A stretch of DNA of 64,000 nucleotides from Enterococcus caccae ATCC BAA-1240 (GCF_000407145.1 NZ_KE136472.1:1097658-1161657); one strand, 5' to 3'. Positions 21,866-31,303 are shown, numbered from the stretch's first letter. Made by a program: numbers and translations. Notes: generated by a model not told the origin, from the sequence alone.

Positions 21866-22762
21866 ATGAATTTGAGACAGTTAGAATTTTTTAGAATGTT
21901 AGCAGATACCCAACATATGACCCATGCAGCCAAGTTATTAAATACAACCCAGCCAAACTTAAGCCACTCCATGTCAGAATTGGAAAAAGAACTAGATGCA
22001 CAATTATTTGAAAAAAAAGGCAGAAATATTCAACTGACAAAATATGGGAAATTTTTCTATACGTATGTTTCAACTGCCTTAGAAGAATTAGCCAAAGGCG
22101 AACGTGCGTTAAAAGAATTGGTCAGTCCAGAAAAAGGGTTGATTGATTTTGGTTTTATTTATACCGCAGGTTCTTTTCTAGCCCCGATGCTTATGAAGGA
22201 GTTTTCAACCTATCCAGGCAATGAACAGATTCGTTTTAATTTATTTCAAGGAAATTCTTCTGATATGACAGATTTACTATTGAAGGAAGATGTAGATCTC
22301 GCAATTACTTCAAAGCTACAAGAGGATGAGCAGCTTAATTACGAAATATTAACGGAACAAGAAATTGTTTTGGTCGTTCCCTTAAACCATCCTTTAGCTT
22401 CATACGATAGCATTTCCTTGAAGCAAACAAGTCCATATCCTTTCGTTTATTTTAATGAACGGAGTGGCTTACGACCTTATCTTGATAAAATGTTGACTGC
22501 AGCTTCTATTACACCAAAAATCGTATGTGAAGTTGAGGAAGATCATACCATGCTAGGTTTTGTTGCACATGATTATGGCATTGCACTGATGCCAAAAATC
22601 CCATCTATTTCTGCTTATAATGTCAAAACACTAACGCTCAAAGATAACTTTTTTCCTCGCTATATTTATCTAGCAACCAAAAAAGATCATTTTCTTTCAC
22701 CAGCGGCTCTGCGCTTTAAAGAGTTTATTGTGCCGTTTGCTCAAAATATATTTTATCAATAG
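21866..22762 (+). CDS. LysR-family transcriptional regulator
   Basis: A 298-residue protein with the N-terminal winged helix (MNLRQLEFFRMLADTQHMTHAAKLLNTTQPNLSHSMSELEKELDAQLF, residues 1-48) and a periplasmic-binding-protein-like effector domain with EQEIVLVVPLNHPLA. It is transcribed away from the oxidoreductase-aroE-MFS-aroD operon, so it most likely activates that operon in response to a pathway intermediate such as shikimate or quinate (inference). AAGGAG precedes the ATG by nine bases. Confidence 0.9.
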   Translation: MNLRQLEFFRMLADTQHMTHAAKLLNTTQPNLSHSMSELEKELDAQLFEKKGRNIQLTKYGKFFYTYVSTALEELAKGERALKELVSPEKGLIDFGFIYTAGSFLAPMLMKEFSTYPGNEQIRFNLFQGNSSDMTDLLLKEDVDLAITSKLQEDEQLNYEILTEQEIVLVVPLNHPLASYDSISLKQTSPYPFVYFNERSGLRPYLDKMLTAASITPKIVCEVEEDHTMLGFVAHDYGIALMPKIPSISAYNVKTLTLKDNFFPRYIYLATKKDHFLSPAALRFKEFIVPFAQNIFYQ

Positions 22763-22794
22763 GAAAAAATCTGAATGAACGGTGGTTAAAATGA

Positions 22795-23060
22795 CAGCTA
22801 CTACATCATATTTCAACCACATTGCTGTACCTCACGAAGATCGATGAGACACCATCCAAAGTGTTTGTGTGACTCGTTACTTCCTTAATTTAAAAACTTC
22901 GATAAAAAATGGAAGCATTGTAAACACAGTACATGAAATGAACTGATTTTGCACATTACTTACTTGGTCACAAAAAATGGAAGAGCAGCAAATACGTACC
23001 AATTATCATCCGCTCTCACACTCACTGTGATGCTTGGTCATGTTCATGAATTCTTTACTA
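22795..23060 (+). repeat. Modular intergenic repeat, copy B
   Basis: The region contains TTTTGCACATTACTTACTTGGT and CACAAAAAATGGAAGAGCAG (diverged core), then a right-hand module ACCAATTATCATCCGCTCTC with CACTGTGATGCTTGGTCAT, both also in copy C. A left module near 22797-22850 (CTACTACATCATATTTCAAC, CACATTGCTGTACCTCACGA) also matches copy C. Short open frames here (for example 22949-23149) have no ribosome binding site and I treat them as non-coding. It lies between two convergent genes. Confidence 0.65.
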
Positions 23061-23129
23061 TAAACCTAAAAAAGAAAATAGAGAGTACGCCATCCATCGA
23101 TGACGTTACTCTCACTCTTGACGTATTTT
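23061..23129. terminator. Hairpin between convergent genes
   Basis: GAGAGTACG...CGTTACTCTC forms an imperfect stem around 23079-23115, flanked by AAAAAAGAAAATA on the left and TATTTTCTATTTCTTT on the right. It plausibly terminates both LysR and rlmI transcripts. Similar GAG(A/G)G hairpins sit at 33455-33495 and 59163-59200. Confidence 0.55.
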
Positions 23130-24302
23130 CTATTTCTTTATTTCAATGAAGAAGACTTTCAAATAATTCCCTTCTTCAAAGTGCTTTGTCGTTTTAAAAT
23201 CGTTAGGCAATTGATACGTTTCCTTAAATTGATAACGAACTTTTTTTTCTTCTAATGCAGCGATAATCATTTTTTTATATTTTTCTAGAGAAATGTTTGC
23301 TGCATTGGTTGAAGCAATCAATAGCCCTTCTTTTTTTAAGATATCAACAGAATCTTTTACCAAATCTCCATAATTTTTAGTAACAGAAAAAACCTTTTTC
23401 TTATTTCGTGCAAAGCTTGGTGGGTCAAGAATAATCACATCGTAACTTAGTTGCTTGCGCGCAGCATATTTAAAATAGTCAAATACATCCATCACAATAA
23501 TTTTTTGATCTTCTGTAGCTAGATGGTTCACTTCAAGTTGTTCTTTCGTCTTTGGTAAACTGCGTTTAGCTAAATCCACACTAGTCGTCATACTTGCACC
23601 GCCCATCGCACTCGCAACAGAAAATGCACCAGTATAACTAAACATATTCAAAACTGTTTTTCCAGCTGCAACACCTTCAACCAAACGACCACGTACTTCT
23701 TTTTGATCCAGGAAAATCCCCGTCATCAGTCCGTCATTTAAATATGTAGCATATGTTACGCCATTTTCATAAACCAAAAGAGGCTCTGGTGCATCATCTC
23801 CAAACAGTTTCTGTGATTCTGGTAATGATTCGGCTGAAAAACGAATTTTTTCATACGCACCTATGATTTCTGGAAAATTCTTTTTAAACGCTTGGATGAT
23901 TTCTTCTTTCATTTGATACAATGTTTCGTTATACCATGAAAATACAGCGAAATCACCATAACGATCAACGATCAATCCCCCCAGTCCGTCTCCTTCTCCA
24001 TTGAATATACGATAAGCAGATGTGGAATCATCTTGTTCATAAAATGCTCGGTGACTTTTGGCTTTTAAAAATAAGTTTTCTAAAAAAAGGGCATCCACAC
24101 AACCTTGCCAGTTTACTAGCCAACCAATCCCTTTGTTTTGTTTGCCTAGATAGCCTGTCGCAATCAATTGACCTTGATTATCAACAAATTTTACCCACTC
24201 ATTTGAAAATGTCTTAGGCACATCAAGTAGATCTTCTTTTTGAATAAGAGGATATCTTCCTTTAAATTTCTTTTCTGATTTTTTGGTTACTATTATATTC
24301 AT
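23130..24302 (-). CDS. Class I SAM-dependent rRNA (cytosine-C5) methyltransferase, RlmI-like
   Basis: About 390 residues: an N-terminal PUA-like RNA-binding domain (residues 1-75), a linker domain, then a Rossmann methyltransferase with VLNMFSYTGAFSVASAMGG (SAM motif I) and VIILDPPSFARNKKKVFSVT (motif IV, DPPSF). These match the RlmI/YwbD family that methylates 23S rRNA cytosine. The frame opens at 24311, but GAAGGA precedes the ATG at 24302 (MNIIVTKK) by eight bases, so I use that. Target base is inferred from family only. Confidence 0.9.
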   Translation of the reverse strand: MNIIVTKKSEKKFKGRYPLIQKEDLLDVPKTFSNEWVKFVDNQGQLIATGYLGKQNKGIGWLVNWQGCVDALFLENLFLKAKSHRAFYEQDDSTSAYRIFNGEGDGLGGLIVDRYGDFAVFSWYNETLYQMKEEIIQAFKKNFPEIIGAYEKIRFSAESLPESQKLFGDDAPEPLLVYENGVTYATYLNDGLMTGIFLDQKEVRGRLVEGVAAGKTVLNMFSYTGAFSVASAMGGASMTTSVDLAKRSLPKTKEQLEVNHLATEDQKIIVMDVFDYFKYAARKQLSYDVIILDPPSFARNKKKVFSVTKNYGDLVKDSVDILKKEGLLIASTNAANISLEKYKKMIIAALEEKKVRYQFKETYQLPNDFKTTKHFEEGNYLKVFFIEIKK

Positions 24303-24486
24303 TCTTGTCATCCTTCGTTCAAATTTTCTTTTTATAAAAAAGCACCTTAATTACTTGTGAAGTCATCACTGGCTAGTATATCAAAAAATAAAGCTTCTGT
24401 CGTTAGCTAAAATCAACCAAATATAGAGTGAACTGTTAAGAAAAGTAAATTTTTGTTAACTTTATTTATACAAATCTTGATTTAAA

Positions 24487-24515
24487 TTGACATAGAATTA
24501 CAGAGAGAGTAGAAT
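24487..24515 (+). promoter_or_regulatory. Promoter of the ltaS-like gene
   Basis: TTGACA (24487-24492), 17 bases, then TAGAAT (24510-24515): a close sigma-A match about 70 bases before the gene. The remaining 24312-24486 gap shows no gene. Confidence 0.8.
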
Positions 24516-24583
24516 TGTAGCAGTGTATAGAAAGTTTTTAATTACTTTCTTTTAGATTTGATTTTGGAAAGGATACGTTTACT

Positions 24584-26701
24584 TTGAATATTATAAAAAA
24601 AATACATATGCCCAAGTTTTTAAACACTCGTTTAGGACTATTCGGTTTTGTGGCTGTATTGCTCTGGTTAAAAAATATTTTTGCTTATACAGTTGATTTC
24701 CACTTAAGAATCGAGAATGCTTTTGAATACTTCATTCTCTTCATTAATCCAATTGCTTCTACGTTTTTCTTATTGGCGATTGCTTTGTATGTGAGAAGAA
24801 AGAAAGCTTCTTATATTACTATGATGGTGCTTTATTTCTTATTGACGTTACTGTTATTCTCTAATGTTGTTTACTATAGAGAGTTTACTGACTTTATCAC
24901 CGTCAACACTATGCTCGGTGCAGGAAAAGTCGCAAGTGGACTTGGAGAAAGTGCTTTACGTTTATTTAGACCTTACGATGTGCTTTATTGGCTTGATTTT
25001 GTCATTATCGGCATCTTACTACTAACTAAAAAAATCAAGATGGATGAGCGCCCGGTCAGAGCTCGAGTGGCTATTTCCATCAGTATGTTATCTGCGTTAT
25101 TTTTTGTTGCGAACTTGACTTTAGCTGAAACTGCTCGCCCTCAGTTACTAGGTCGTCAATTTTCACGTGATTATATTGTTAAGTTTTTAGGCTTAAATGC
25201 GTTTACCGTCTATGATGGTGTGACAACTTACCAAACAAACCAAGTTCGAGCTGAAGCCAGTGAAAATGATATGGATACTGTTTCAGACTACGTTAAAGGT
25301 CATTATGCCGCACCAAACCCTGATACTTTTGGTATGGCTAAAGGAAAAAATATTATCTATATCCACTTAGAAAGTTTCCAACAATTTTTGATTGATTACA
25401 AATTAAAAGATGAAAAAGGTGTTGAACATGTAGTAACTCCTTTCATCAATAGCTTGTACCACAGTAACAGCACCTACAGCTTTGATAACTTTTTCCATCA
25501 AGTAGGACAAGGAAAAACAAGTGATGCTGAAACAATGTTTGAAAACTCATTGTTTGGTCTTAGCCAAGGCTCACTGTTCACACAAGTTGGTGGTAAAAAT
25601 ACTTTTGAAGCAGCCCCAGCCATTTTAGGTCAAGAAGCAGGCTACACTAGTGCTGTGTTCCACGGAAATGCTGGTAATTTCTGGAATCGTAATGAAACAT
25701 ACAAACATTTGGGATACAACTATTTCTTCGATGCAAATTACTATGATGTCAATGAAGATAACTCGTTCCAATATGGCTTGCATGACAAACCTTTTTTCCA
25801 ACAGTCTGCACAATACTTGGAACATCTACAACAACCTTTTTATTCTAAATTTATTGCTGTTTCTAATCATTATCCATATTCACAATTTACAAATGATGAA
25901 GCTGGCTTCCCGATTGCTCAAACATCAGATGAAACAATCAATGGCTACTTTGCTACAGCAAACTATCTTGATAAGGCTGTTGAGGAATTCTTCAATTACT
26001 TGAAAGCTTCTGGATTGTATGATAATTCTGTAATCGTTCTTTATGGCGATCATTATGGTGTTTCAACTTCTAGAAATCAAAATTTAGCTGAGTTACTTGG
26101 AAAAACAAAATCAACTTGGAATGACTATGATAACTCAACTATGCAACGTGTGCCTTACATGATTCACATTCCTGGTCAAACAAATGGTGGGATCAACCAC
26201 ACATATGGTGGCCAAATCGATGCATTACCTACCCTGTTACATTTGATGGGTATTGATACTAAGAATTATATTCAAATGGGACAAGACCTATTCTCCAAAG
26301 ACAATTCTCAACTTGTTGCTTTTAGAAATGGAAACTATGTTTCACCAAAATACACCATGCTAGGTTCTAGTATCTATGAGACAGCCACTGGTCGTTTATT
26401 GGAAGAACCAACTGAACAAGAAAAACAAGAAGCGCAAGCGTTAAAAGAAAAAGCTAACTTGCAGTTAGAGATGTCTGATCAAACAACAAATGGCGACTTG
26501 TTACGCTTTTATACAAACAGCGGATTGACTCCAGTGAATCCCGATGAGTATAATTATAAAGATCAATTAAAACAATTAGAAAAGATTGAAGATGAAAAAG
26601 GCAATAACTCAACAAGTGTTTACAGTAAAAATAATAACACTTCTACTGTTGATAAATATCATACTGAATCTTACCAAAACTATTTAAAATCGGGCAACTA
26701 A
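24584..26701 (+). CDS. ltaS: Lipoteichoic acid synthase (LtaS-type polyglycerolphosphate transferase)
   Basis: Membrane enzyme that polymerises glycerol phosphate from phosphatidylglycerol into lipoteichoic acid. The first ~190 residues hold five hydrophobic segments. The extracellular sulfatase-fold domain follows, with metal and active-site motifs IIYIHLESFQQF, GQGKTSDAETMFEN (Thr312, the likely nucleophile), FHGNAGNFWNRN and VLYGDHYG. The C-terminal ~80 residues are polar and rich in Lys, Glu, Asn and Ser. The start is TTG at 24584 after GGAAAGGA; an ATG at 24608 is an alternative. Enterococci often carry two LtaS paralogues, so which one this is remains open. Confidence 0.93.
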   Translation: MNIIKKIHMPKFLNTRLGLFGFVAVLLWLKNIFAYTVDFHLRIENAFEYFILFINPIASTFFLLAIALYVRRKKASYITMMVLYFLLTLLLFSNVVYYREFTDFITVNTMLGAGKVASGLGESALRLFRPYDVLYWLDFVIIGILLLTKKIKMDERPVRARVAISISMLSALFFVANLTLAETARPQLLGRQFSRDYIVKFLGLNAFTVYDGVTTYQTNQVRAEASENDMDTVSDYVKGHYAAPNPDTFGMAKGKNIIYIHLESFQQFLIDYKLKDEKGVEHVVTPFINSLYHSNSTYSFDNFFHQVGQGKTSDAETMFENSLFGLSQGSLFTQVGGKNTFEAAPAILGQEAGYTSAVFHGNAGNFWNRNETYKHLGYNYFFDANYYDVNEDNSFQYGLHDKPFFQQSAQYLEHLQQPFYSKFIAVSNHYPYSQFTNDEAGFPIAQTSDETINGYFATANYLDKAVEEFFNYLKASGLYDNSVIVLYGDHYGVSTSRNQNLAELLGKTKSTWNDYDNSTMQRVPYMIHIPGQTNGGINHTYGGQIDALPTLLHLMGIDTKNYIQMGQDLFSKDNSQLVAFRNGNYVSPKYTMLGSSIYETATGRLLEEPTEQEKQEAQALKEKANLQLEMSDQTTNGDLLRFYTNSGLTPVNPDEYNYKDQLKQLEKIEDEKGNNSTSVYSKNNNTSTVDKYHTESYQNYLKSGN

Positions 26702-26716
26702 GCCAAAATAATCATG

Positions 26717-26746
26717 AAAGCTTGAGTAAATTACTCAAGCTTTTTT
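26717..26746 (+). terminator. Terminator after ltaS
   Basis: AAAGCTTGAGTAA pairs with TTACTCAAGCTTT and is followed by a T-run, 15 bases after the ltaS stop codon. Confidence 0.9.
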
Positions 26747-26808
26747 ATATCTTATTCATAATTTATTCATATTCTTCTTTTATACTTAGTTTAGTGAGGT
26801 GACCTTAT

Positions 26809-27519
26809 TTGAAAAACATACGTTACGCTTTTGCCAGCGTTTCTTACCATAAAAAAATTTCTTTTGTTATCGGTGCTAGCTCTGCTATTTTTCTGTTCCT
26901 ACTAACAAGCCTTTTGAATCTTAAGTATTTAGAAACTTCTCTGTATGATCAAGTAAGTCCTTTAATCAACAATAGTGATTATCACCTCAATTATCAAAAA
27001 ACGATGCAGCTTTACACTTCTTTATATATTGTGACCTTAATTTTATGGACGATTTTAATTGCTCTATTCGTGTTTATTTCATTAAAAATAAAGCAACAAG
27101 ACATGTTGAAATGGCGTATTATGGGTTTTTCAAATCGCTTTGTTATCAAACAATCGATATTGGAGAGTATTATTCCAATAGCTCTTGGAATATTTACGAT
27201 TGCTTTGTTTCTTGGGGTTTGCCAACATACATATGAATTTATATTAATCGAGGTGAGACCGTTACTTGCAAACGGTATAGGAATCAAGAGAGTCGCTCTT
27301 TTCTCCTCTAATGTACTTATTGAAAGTACCCCTAATCAAGTACTAAATTCTACTGCAGGAACACATTTTTTATCTATGAGAATCAACAGCTTACCTGTTG
27401 CTACTATTTTTAAAGCTTTTTCAAAAAATAGCATGTTATTACTCTCTATTACGACTGTGATCACGTTAATTTCAACTTATTTTCTTTCAAAAAAATCGAA
27501 AAAAGTATTTAGGATGTGA
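26809..27519 (+). CDS. FtsX-like four-helix membrane protein, possible ABC permease half
   Basis: A 236-residue protein with hydrophobic segments near residues 17-37, 68-92, 117-140 and 203-225. The arrangement (one helix, extracellular loop, three helices with a cytoplasmic KIKQQDMLKWRIMGFSNRFVIKQSILES between) resembles FtsX/MacB-type permeases, in which the MLKWRIMGFS-type coupling segment contacts the ATPase. Start is TTG at 26809 with GAGGTGA upstream. It lies four bases from the downstream ABC-like gene, which supports a complex. Function unknown; possibly bacteriocin or antibiotic sensing/export, but nothing shows it. Confidence 0.65.
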   Translation: MKNIRYAFASVSYHKKISFVIGASSAIFLFLLTSLLNLKYLETSLYDQVSPLINNSDYHLNYQKTMQLYTSLYIVTLILWTILIALFVFISLKIKQQDMLKWRIMGFSNRFVIKQSILESIIPIALGIFTIALFLGVCQHTYEFILIEVRPLLANGIGIKRVALFSSNVLIESTPNQVLNSTAGTHFLSMRINSLPVATIFKAFSKNSMLLLSITTVITLISTYFLSKKSKKVFRM

Positions 27520-27523
27520 GTAA

Positions 27524-28075
27524 ATGAATTTCCCTTTAGTAAAAAACTGGACAGATGACAGTTTCAAAGAATTATTTCAACAACAGCATATGACAGTTGT
27601 TTTGGAAGACCAAAGTAGTGTCCAAGCTGACTTTTATTTCCTCATTGATAAAACATTTGATATGAAACATGATATGGCAATTGGCTTCATTTTATCTGAG
27701 AATATCTTTTTACCTTATCTTTCAATAAGAGATAATTTATTTGTGGGAACATCTATCAAAGAAAGGGAAAAAAAGCAACTACTTAATAACTGGCTCACCT
27801 ATATTGGACTTCCAACAAGTGTCTTAAATAAATCAGAAGATACCTTAACTTCCTTTGAACAAATTAAGCTTCAGTTAGTTCAATTACTACTTATAAAAAA
27901 AGATATCATCATTATTGATGATATCTTCCAAAAACTCTCAATTGGACAAAGACAAGAACTATTACCCTTACTTCAAAAAATAGCAAAAGAAAAACAAAAA
28001 GCAATTTTAGTTTTAACAAACGATATTCAAATCGCTGAAAGTCCTTATATGGATAAAATCATTAAAACGGCATAA
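27524..28075 (+). CDS. Degenerate ABC ATPase-like protein lacking Walker A
   Basis: The 183-residue product has the downstream half of an ABC ATPase pattern: a Q-loop-like FILSENIFLPYLSIRDNL, a signature-like LTSFEQIKLQLVQLLL in place of LSGGQ-R, a Walker B-like DIIIIDDIFQ (Asp-Asp rather than Asp-Glu) and an H-loop-like ILVLTND (Asn for His). No GxxGxGKS/T can be found and the domain is about 40 residues short. It may be a non-hydrolysing partner or a decayed gene, yet the frame is open and starts four bases after the FtsX-like gene. Confidence 0.6.
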   Translation: MNFPLVKNWTDDSFKELFQQQHMTVVLEDQSSVQADFYFLIDKTFDMKHDMAIGFILSENIFLPYLSIRDNLFVGTSIKEREKKQLLNNWLTYIGLPTSVLNKSEDTLTSFEQIKLQLVQLLLIKKDIIIIDDIFQKLSIGQRQELLPLLQKIAKEKQKAILVLTNDIQIAESPYMDKIIKTA

Positions 28076-28175
28076 AAAAGGTTTGGATCAGAAGCGATTG
28101 CTTATGATCCAAACCTTTTTCCTGATTCCAAGTGAATGGGACATGACTCTTCGAGTCATATCCCATTCACTTTTT
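28075..28175 (+). terminator. Tandem terminators at convergent gene ends
   Basis: First hairpin: AAAAAGGTTTGGATCA with TGATCCAAACCTTTTT (28075-28120), usable in both directions. Second: AGTGAATGGGA...TCCCATTCACT with a TTCG tetraloop region (28131-28169) and a rightward T-run. They separate the ABC-like pair from the convergent histidine kinase gene. Confidence 0.85.
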
Positions 28176-28176
28176 A

Positions 28177-29646
28177 TTATGCTTCATCTTCTATCTCTAC
28201 ATCAGGAAATGAAATGGTAAAACTAGTTCCTTTACCAGCTTGGCTTTCTACATTAATTTTCCCTTTATGCAAACGAACAAGCTGCTGAACAATGGATAAA
28301 CCTAAGCCTGATTCACCATATTTTGTATTTTTTCTGGAAGGATCCACTTTGTAATAACGATCCCAAATATTTTGAACTTGTTCTTCTGACATGCCAATAC
28401 CAGTATCAGAAATGGTAATGATCGTTTCTAAATAGCCTTTTTGTAAGCGGACTCGAATCTCTCCGTCTTGCGTGAATTGAATCGCATTTTGGATAATATT
28501 CACCATAATTTGAACAAAGCGATCATAATCAGCATAAACATCGATGGCTTCATCCGCTTCTAGAATTAACTTATCATTAGCTGACTCAGCTTTTCCTTCT
28601 AGCTGAGTCAGGATATTCTTCAATGTCTCAGTAGCATCAAATTTCTTAACCACAATACTGATTTGATTGGTCCTGATTTTTTCATAATCTAAGTTTTCAT
28701 TCACTAAACGGATTAAACGAGACGTTTCATTTTGCATTAACTTGATCGCGTTTTCTCTTTGACTTTCTGGAATTGCATTGTACTGCAGCCCTTCCAATAA
28801 TCCGTTGATCGTCGTAAGTGGTGTTCTCATCTCATGAGAGGCATCTGCCATGAACTGTCGACGCCTGTCTTCTTGCCGATCGATCTCTTCCCTAGATTCT
28901 TTCAAGGACTCCGCCATTTTATTGAAATCTTCCGCTAAATCATCAAATTCGTCTTTATCATGCGAGACAAGTTTGATATCAAAATTACCACTTGTAATTT
29001 CTTTTGTGGCTTTTCGCATTCGGTTGATTCGCTTCACTTGGAAACTAGCAAAGAAATAGCTTAGAATAAGTCCAACAATACTCGATATAATAAAACCTTT
29101 GAACAAATTAGCTGTTATTGCGTCCACACTATCTGATACATTTTTCGCAGGTTGTGTCACGACCAATGCTCCAACAATTGTATTTTCATTTGTTTGCGTA
29201 TTGGTCTGAGAAACAGGCATCATTACATAAGAAGACATGTTCGGATTTCCATAAATATCTTTATTGACCGTGATATATTCTTGTTCTCCTTGCATTAATT
29301 TGTTCCAATTACTTTCAATCAATGAATAGTCTAATTTCTTTTTTGTTTTTATCGGATACTGAATTGACATGTCCTTATCGATAAAAACAAATTGAACATC
29401 TTGATTGCTTAGCACACTTTCAGATAAAGTGAATGACATATTCAATAACTCTTGATCCGTCATTCCAGGATAGCGAGTGATCGAATCTTTAGTCTTCCAT
29501 GCAGATTGCGCATACCCTCTCAGTTGTTCATAATTCGTATCTTGCATCGTTTTTTTAGTCAATTGAGTGAAAGATGTTCCTACAATCAAAATAATGAGAA
29601 TAATCACACCCCAAAAAGCGAGTAATTGTTGATATAAATATTTCAT
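28177..29646 (-). CDS. Sensor histidine kinase of an OmpR-type two-component system
   Basis: A 489-residue membrane sensor: TM1 (residues about 10-30), an extracellular domain of ~140 residues, TM2 (~180-200), a HAMP linker (RINRMRKATKEITSGNFDIK), a HisKA domain with the phosphorylated His271 in DASHEMRTPLTT and an HATPase_c domain with NIIQNAIQFT, DTGIGM and GLGLSIVQQL. It starts immediately after the response regulator stop. Resembles the LisK/EtaS group of Listeria and enterococci, linked to envelope stress and acid tolerance; that assignment is from memory and moderate. Signal unknown. Confidence 0.9.
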   Translation of the reverse strand: MKYLYQQLLAFWGVIILIILIVGTSFTQLTKKTMQDTNYEQLRGYAQSAWKTKDSITRYPGMTDQELLNMSFTLSESVLSNQDVQFVFIDKDMSIQYPIKTKKKLDYSLIESNWNKLMQGEQEYITVNKDIYGNPNMSSYVMMPVSQTNTQTNENTIVGALVVTQPAKNVSDSVDAITANLFKGFIISSIVGLILSYFFASFQVKRINRMRKATKEITSGNFDIKLVSHDKDEFDDLAEDFNKMAESLKESREEIDRQEDRRRQFMADASHEMRTPLTTINGLLEGLQYNAIPESQRENAIKLMQNETSRLIRLVNENLDYEKIRTNQISIVVKKFDATETLKNILTQLEGKAESANDKLILEADEAIDVYADYDRFVQIMVNIIQNAIQFTQDGEIRVRLQKGYLETIITISDTGIGMSEEQVQNIWDRYYKVDPSRKNTKYGESGLGLSIVQQLVRLHKGKINVESQAGKGTSFTISFPDVEIEDEA

Positions 29647-30366
29647 CTAGGCTACACCAGAATCGTCAAATTTATACCCTACACCCCAAACAGTTTGAAT
29701 CACTTGTGGTCCCACTTTTTCAATTTTTTGACGTAATTTTTTAATATGTGCATCTACTGTTCGTTCATCACCGAAATATTGATAATCCCAAACCATTTCA
29801 AGTAACTGTTCACGCGAAAACACTTGTCTTGGTTTTTTCGCTAATGTATAAAGCAAATCAAATTCCTTAGGTGTTAATCCACCGATCAATTGATCATCAA
29901 GATACGCTTCTCTCGTCTTAGTATTCATCTTAAAATGGTCTGTCTCTACATCAAATTGATCATCTGAACGTTCCGATCCTTCCACAGTATGTTCCCCTAT
30001 CTCAGAACGGCGGTGTAACGCTTTGATCCGAGCTATCAACGTTAATGGGCTGAAAGGTTTTGTAACGTAGTCATCTGCACCCATTTCTAGCCCGATTACT
30101 TGATCACTTTCAGAATCTCTAGCTGTTAGCATAATAATTGGAACAGTATTTGACACTTTGCGTACTTCGCGGCAAACAGACATACCATCCATTGTAGGTA
30201 AATTTAAATCAAGGGTGATCATATCCCACTTTTCTGGATTCTCTAAAAATGCATCCAAGCCTTCTTTCCCATCATATTTAAACGTAGCTTCCCAGCCTTC
30301 ATTTAAAAAGAACATTTGCATCATTTCTGAAACTGATTCGTTATCTTCTATCATTAATACATTCAT
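29647..30366 (-). CDS. OmpR/PhoB-family response regulator
   Basis: A 239-residue regulator. The receiver has the acidic pair in MIEDNE, phospho-acceptor Asp53 in ITLDLNLP, the Thr in MLTARD and Lys in YVTKPFSP. The C-terminal winged helix (residues ~145-235) includes LTPKEFDLLYTLAKKPRQVFSREQLL and RTVDAHIKKLRQKIE. First gene of the two-gene minus-strand operon with the kinase. Resembles LisR/EtaR, probably controlling envelope-related genes. Confidence 0.92.
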   Translation of the reverse strand: MNVLMIEDNESVSEMMQMFFLNEGWEATFKYDGKEGLDAFLENPEKWDMITLDLNLPTMDGMSVCREVRKVSNTVPIIMLTARDSESDQVIGLEMGADDYVTKPFSPLTLIARIKALHRRSEIGEHTVEGSERSDDQFDVETDHFKMNTKTREAYLDDQLIGGLTPKEFDLLYTLAKKPRQVFSREQLLEMVWDYQYFGDERTVDAHIKKLRQKIEKVGPQVIQTVWGVGYKFDDSGVA

Positions 30367-30516
30367 TATTTAATCGCCTCTTCCCTTCAACTTTAACGTC
30401 ATTTATATTATACTCTAAAAATCAGCTAGCTCCAATAACTTCTATCTTTCTTCAAAAAAGCTTTGTCTTTTATTCAATCTTTGATACTATTAAAGATGAA
30501 AGGACGTTGAAAATTC

Positions 30517-31290
30517 ATGGAAAATATTCAAGCAGTTGCTTTTTTTGATTTAGATGGTACATTATTGAATCATCAATCGCAAATTACGCCAGAGATAACG
30601 AAAGCAATTAAAGCATTAAAAAATAACAATGTGTTACCTCTTATTGCGACTGGCCGGACAGTTGTAGAAATTGAGCACATTATGAACGATAGTGGGATCG
30701 ATTCGGCAATCGTAATGAATGGTCAGCTTATTCAAGTTGAAGGAAAAAAAGTTTATTCAGATGAGTTTACGTATGAAGAATGTTCGAAAATGTATGAACA
30801 TGTCAAAAAGTTAGGACATGAACTCTCGTATTATAATGATCAGCAAATCTGGTGCTCTGGCCATAATGAAATCGTTACAAACGCTTATGCATTCATCCAT
30901 TCCAAAGCCCCGATAATTGATCGCTCTAGTGTAGAAGATAAAACAGTTAATATGATGTTAGTTCTCTCAGAGGATGGCGATGAACACTATTTAGAACATT
31001 TCCCTGAAATGACCTTTTATCGCAACGGCCCTTACTCCATTGATACAGTTAGAAAAGGTGTTTCTAAAGGAACTGGCGTAAAAAACTTATTTAAAACATT
31101 AGACTTACCCCAAGTTCCTACATTCGCTTTTGGTGATGGAATCAATGATCTCGCTTTATTTGACGCTTGTGACAATAAAATTGCTATGGGCAACGCACGG
31201 AGCGAATTAAAGGAACGTTCTAGCTTTATCACTAAGAAAAATACTGAAGGCGGAATCGTTCATGCCTTGCAACATTTTGATCTGATTTAA
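30517..31290 (+). CDS. Cof-type HAD-superfamily phosphatase
   Basis: A 257-residue haloacid dehalogenase fold enzyme with motif I FFDLDGTLLN, motif II in LIATGR, the Lys in RKGVSKGTGV and motif IV FAFGDGINDLALFDAC. The cap between motifs II and III is the C2b type of the Cof/YidA group, which acts on sugar phosphates and similar small molecules. Exact substrate unknown. Transcribed divergently from the two-component operon. Confidence 0.92.
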   Translation: MENIQAVAFFDLDGTLLNHQSQITPEITKAIKALKNNNVLPLIATGRTVVEIEHIMNDSGIDSAIVMNGQLIQVEGKKVYSDEFTYEECSKMYEHVKKLGHELSYYNDQQIWCSGHNEIVTNAYAFIHSKAPIIDRSSVEDKTVNMMLVLSEDGDEHYLEHFPEMTFYRNGPYSIDTVRKGVSKGTGVKNLFKTLDLPQVPTFAFGDGINDLALFDACDNKIAMGNARSELKERSSFITKKNTEGGIVHALQHFDLI

Positions 31291-31303
31291 ATTAATATAT
31301 TAG

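Noticed and set aside
22949-23149. 66-codon ORF in repeat copy B
   Set aside because: No ribosome binding site, and the same core in copies A, C and D is interrupted by stops in that frame.
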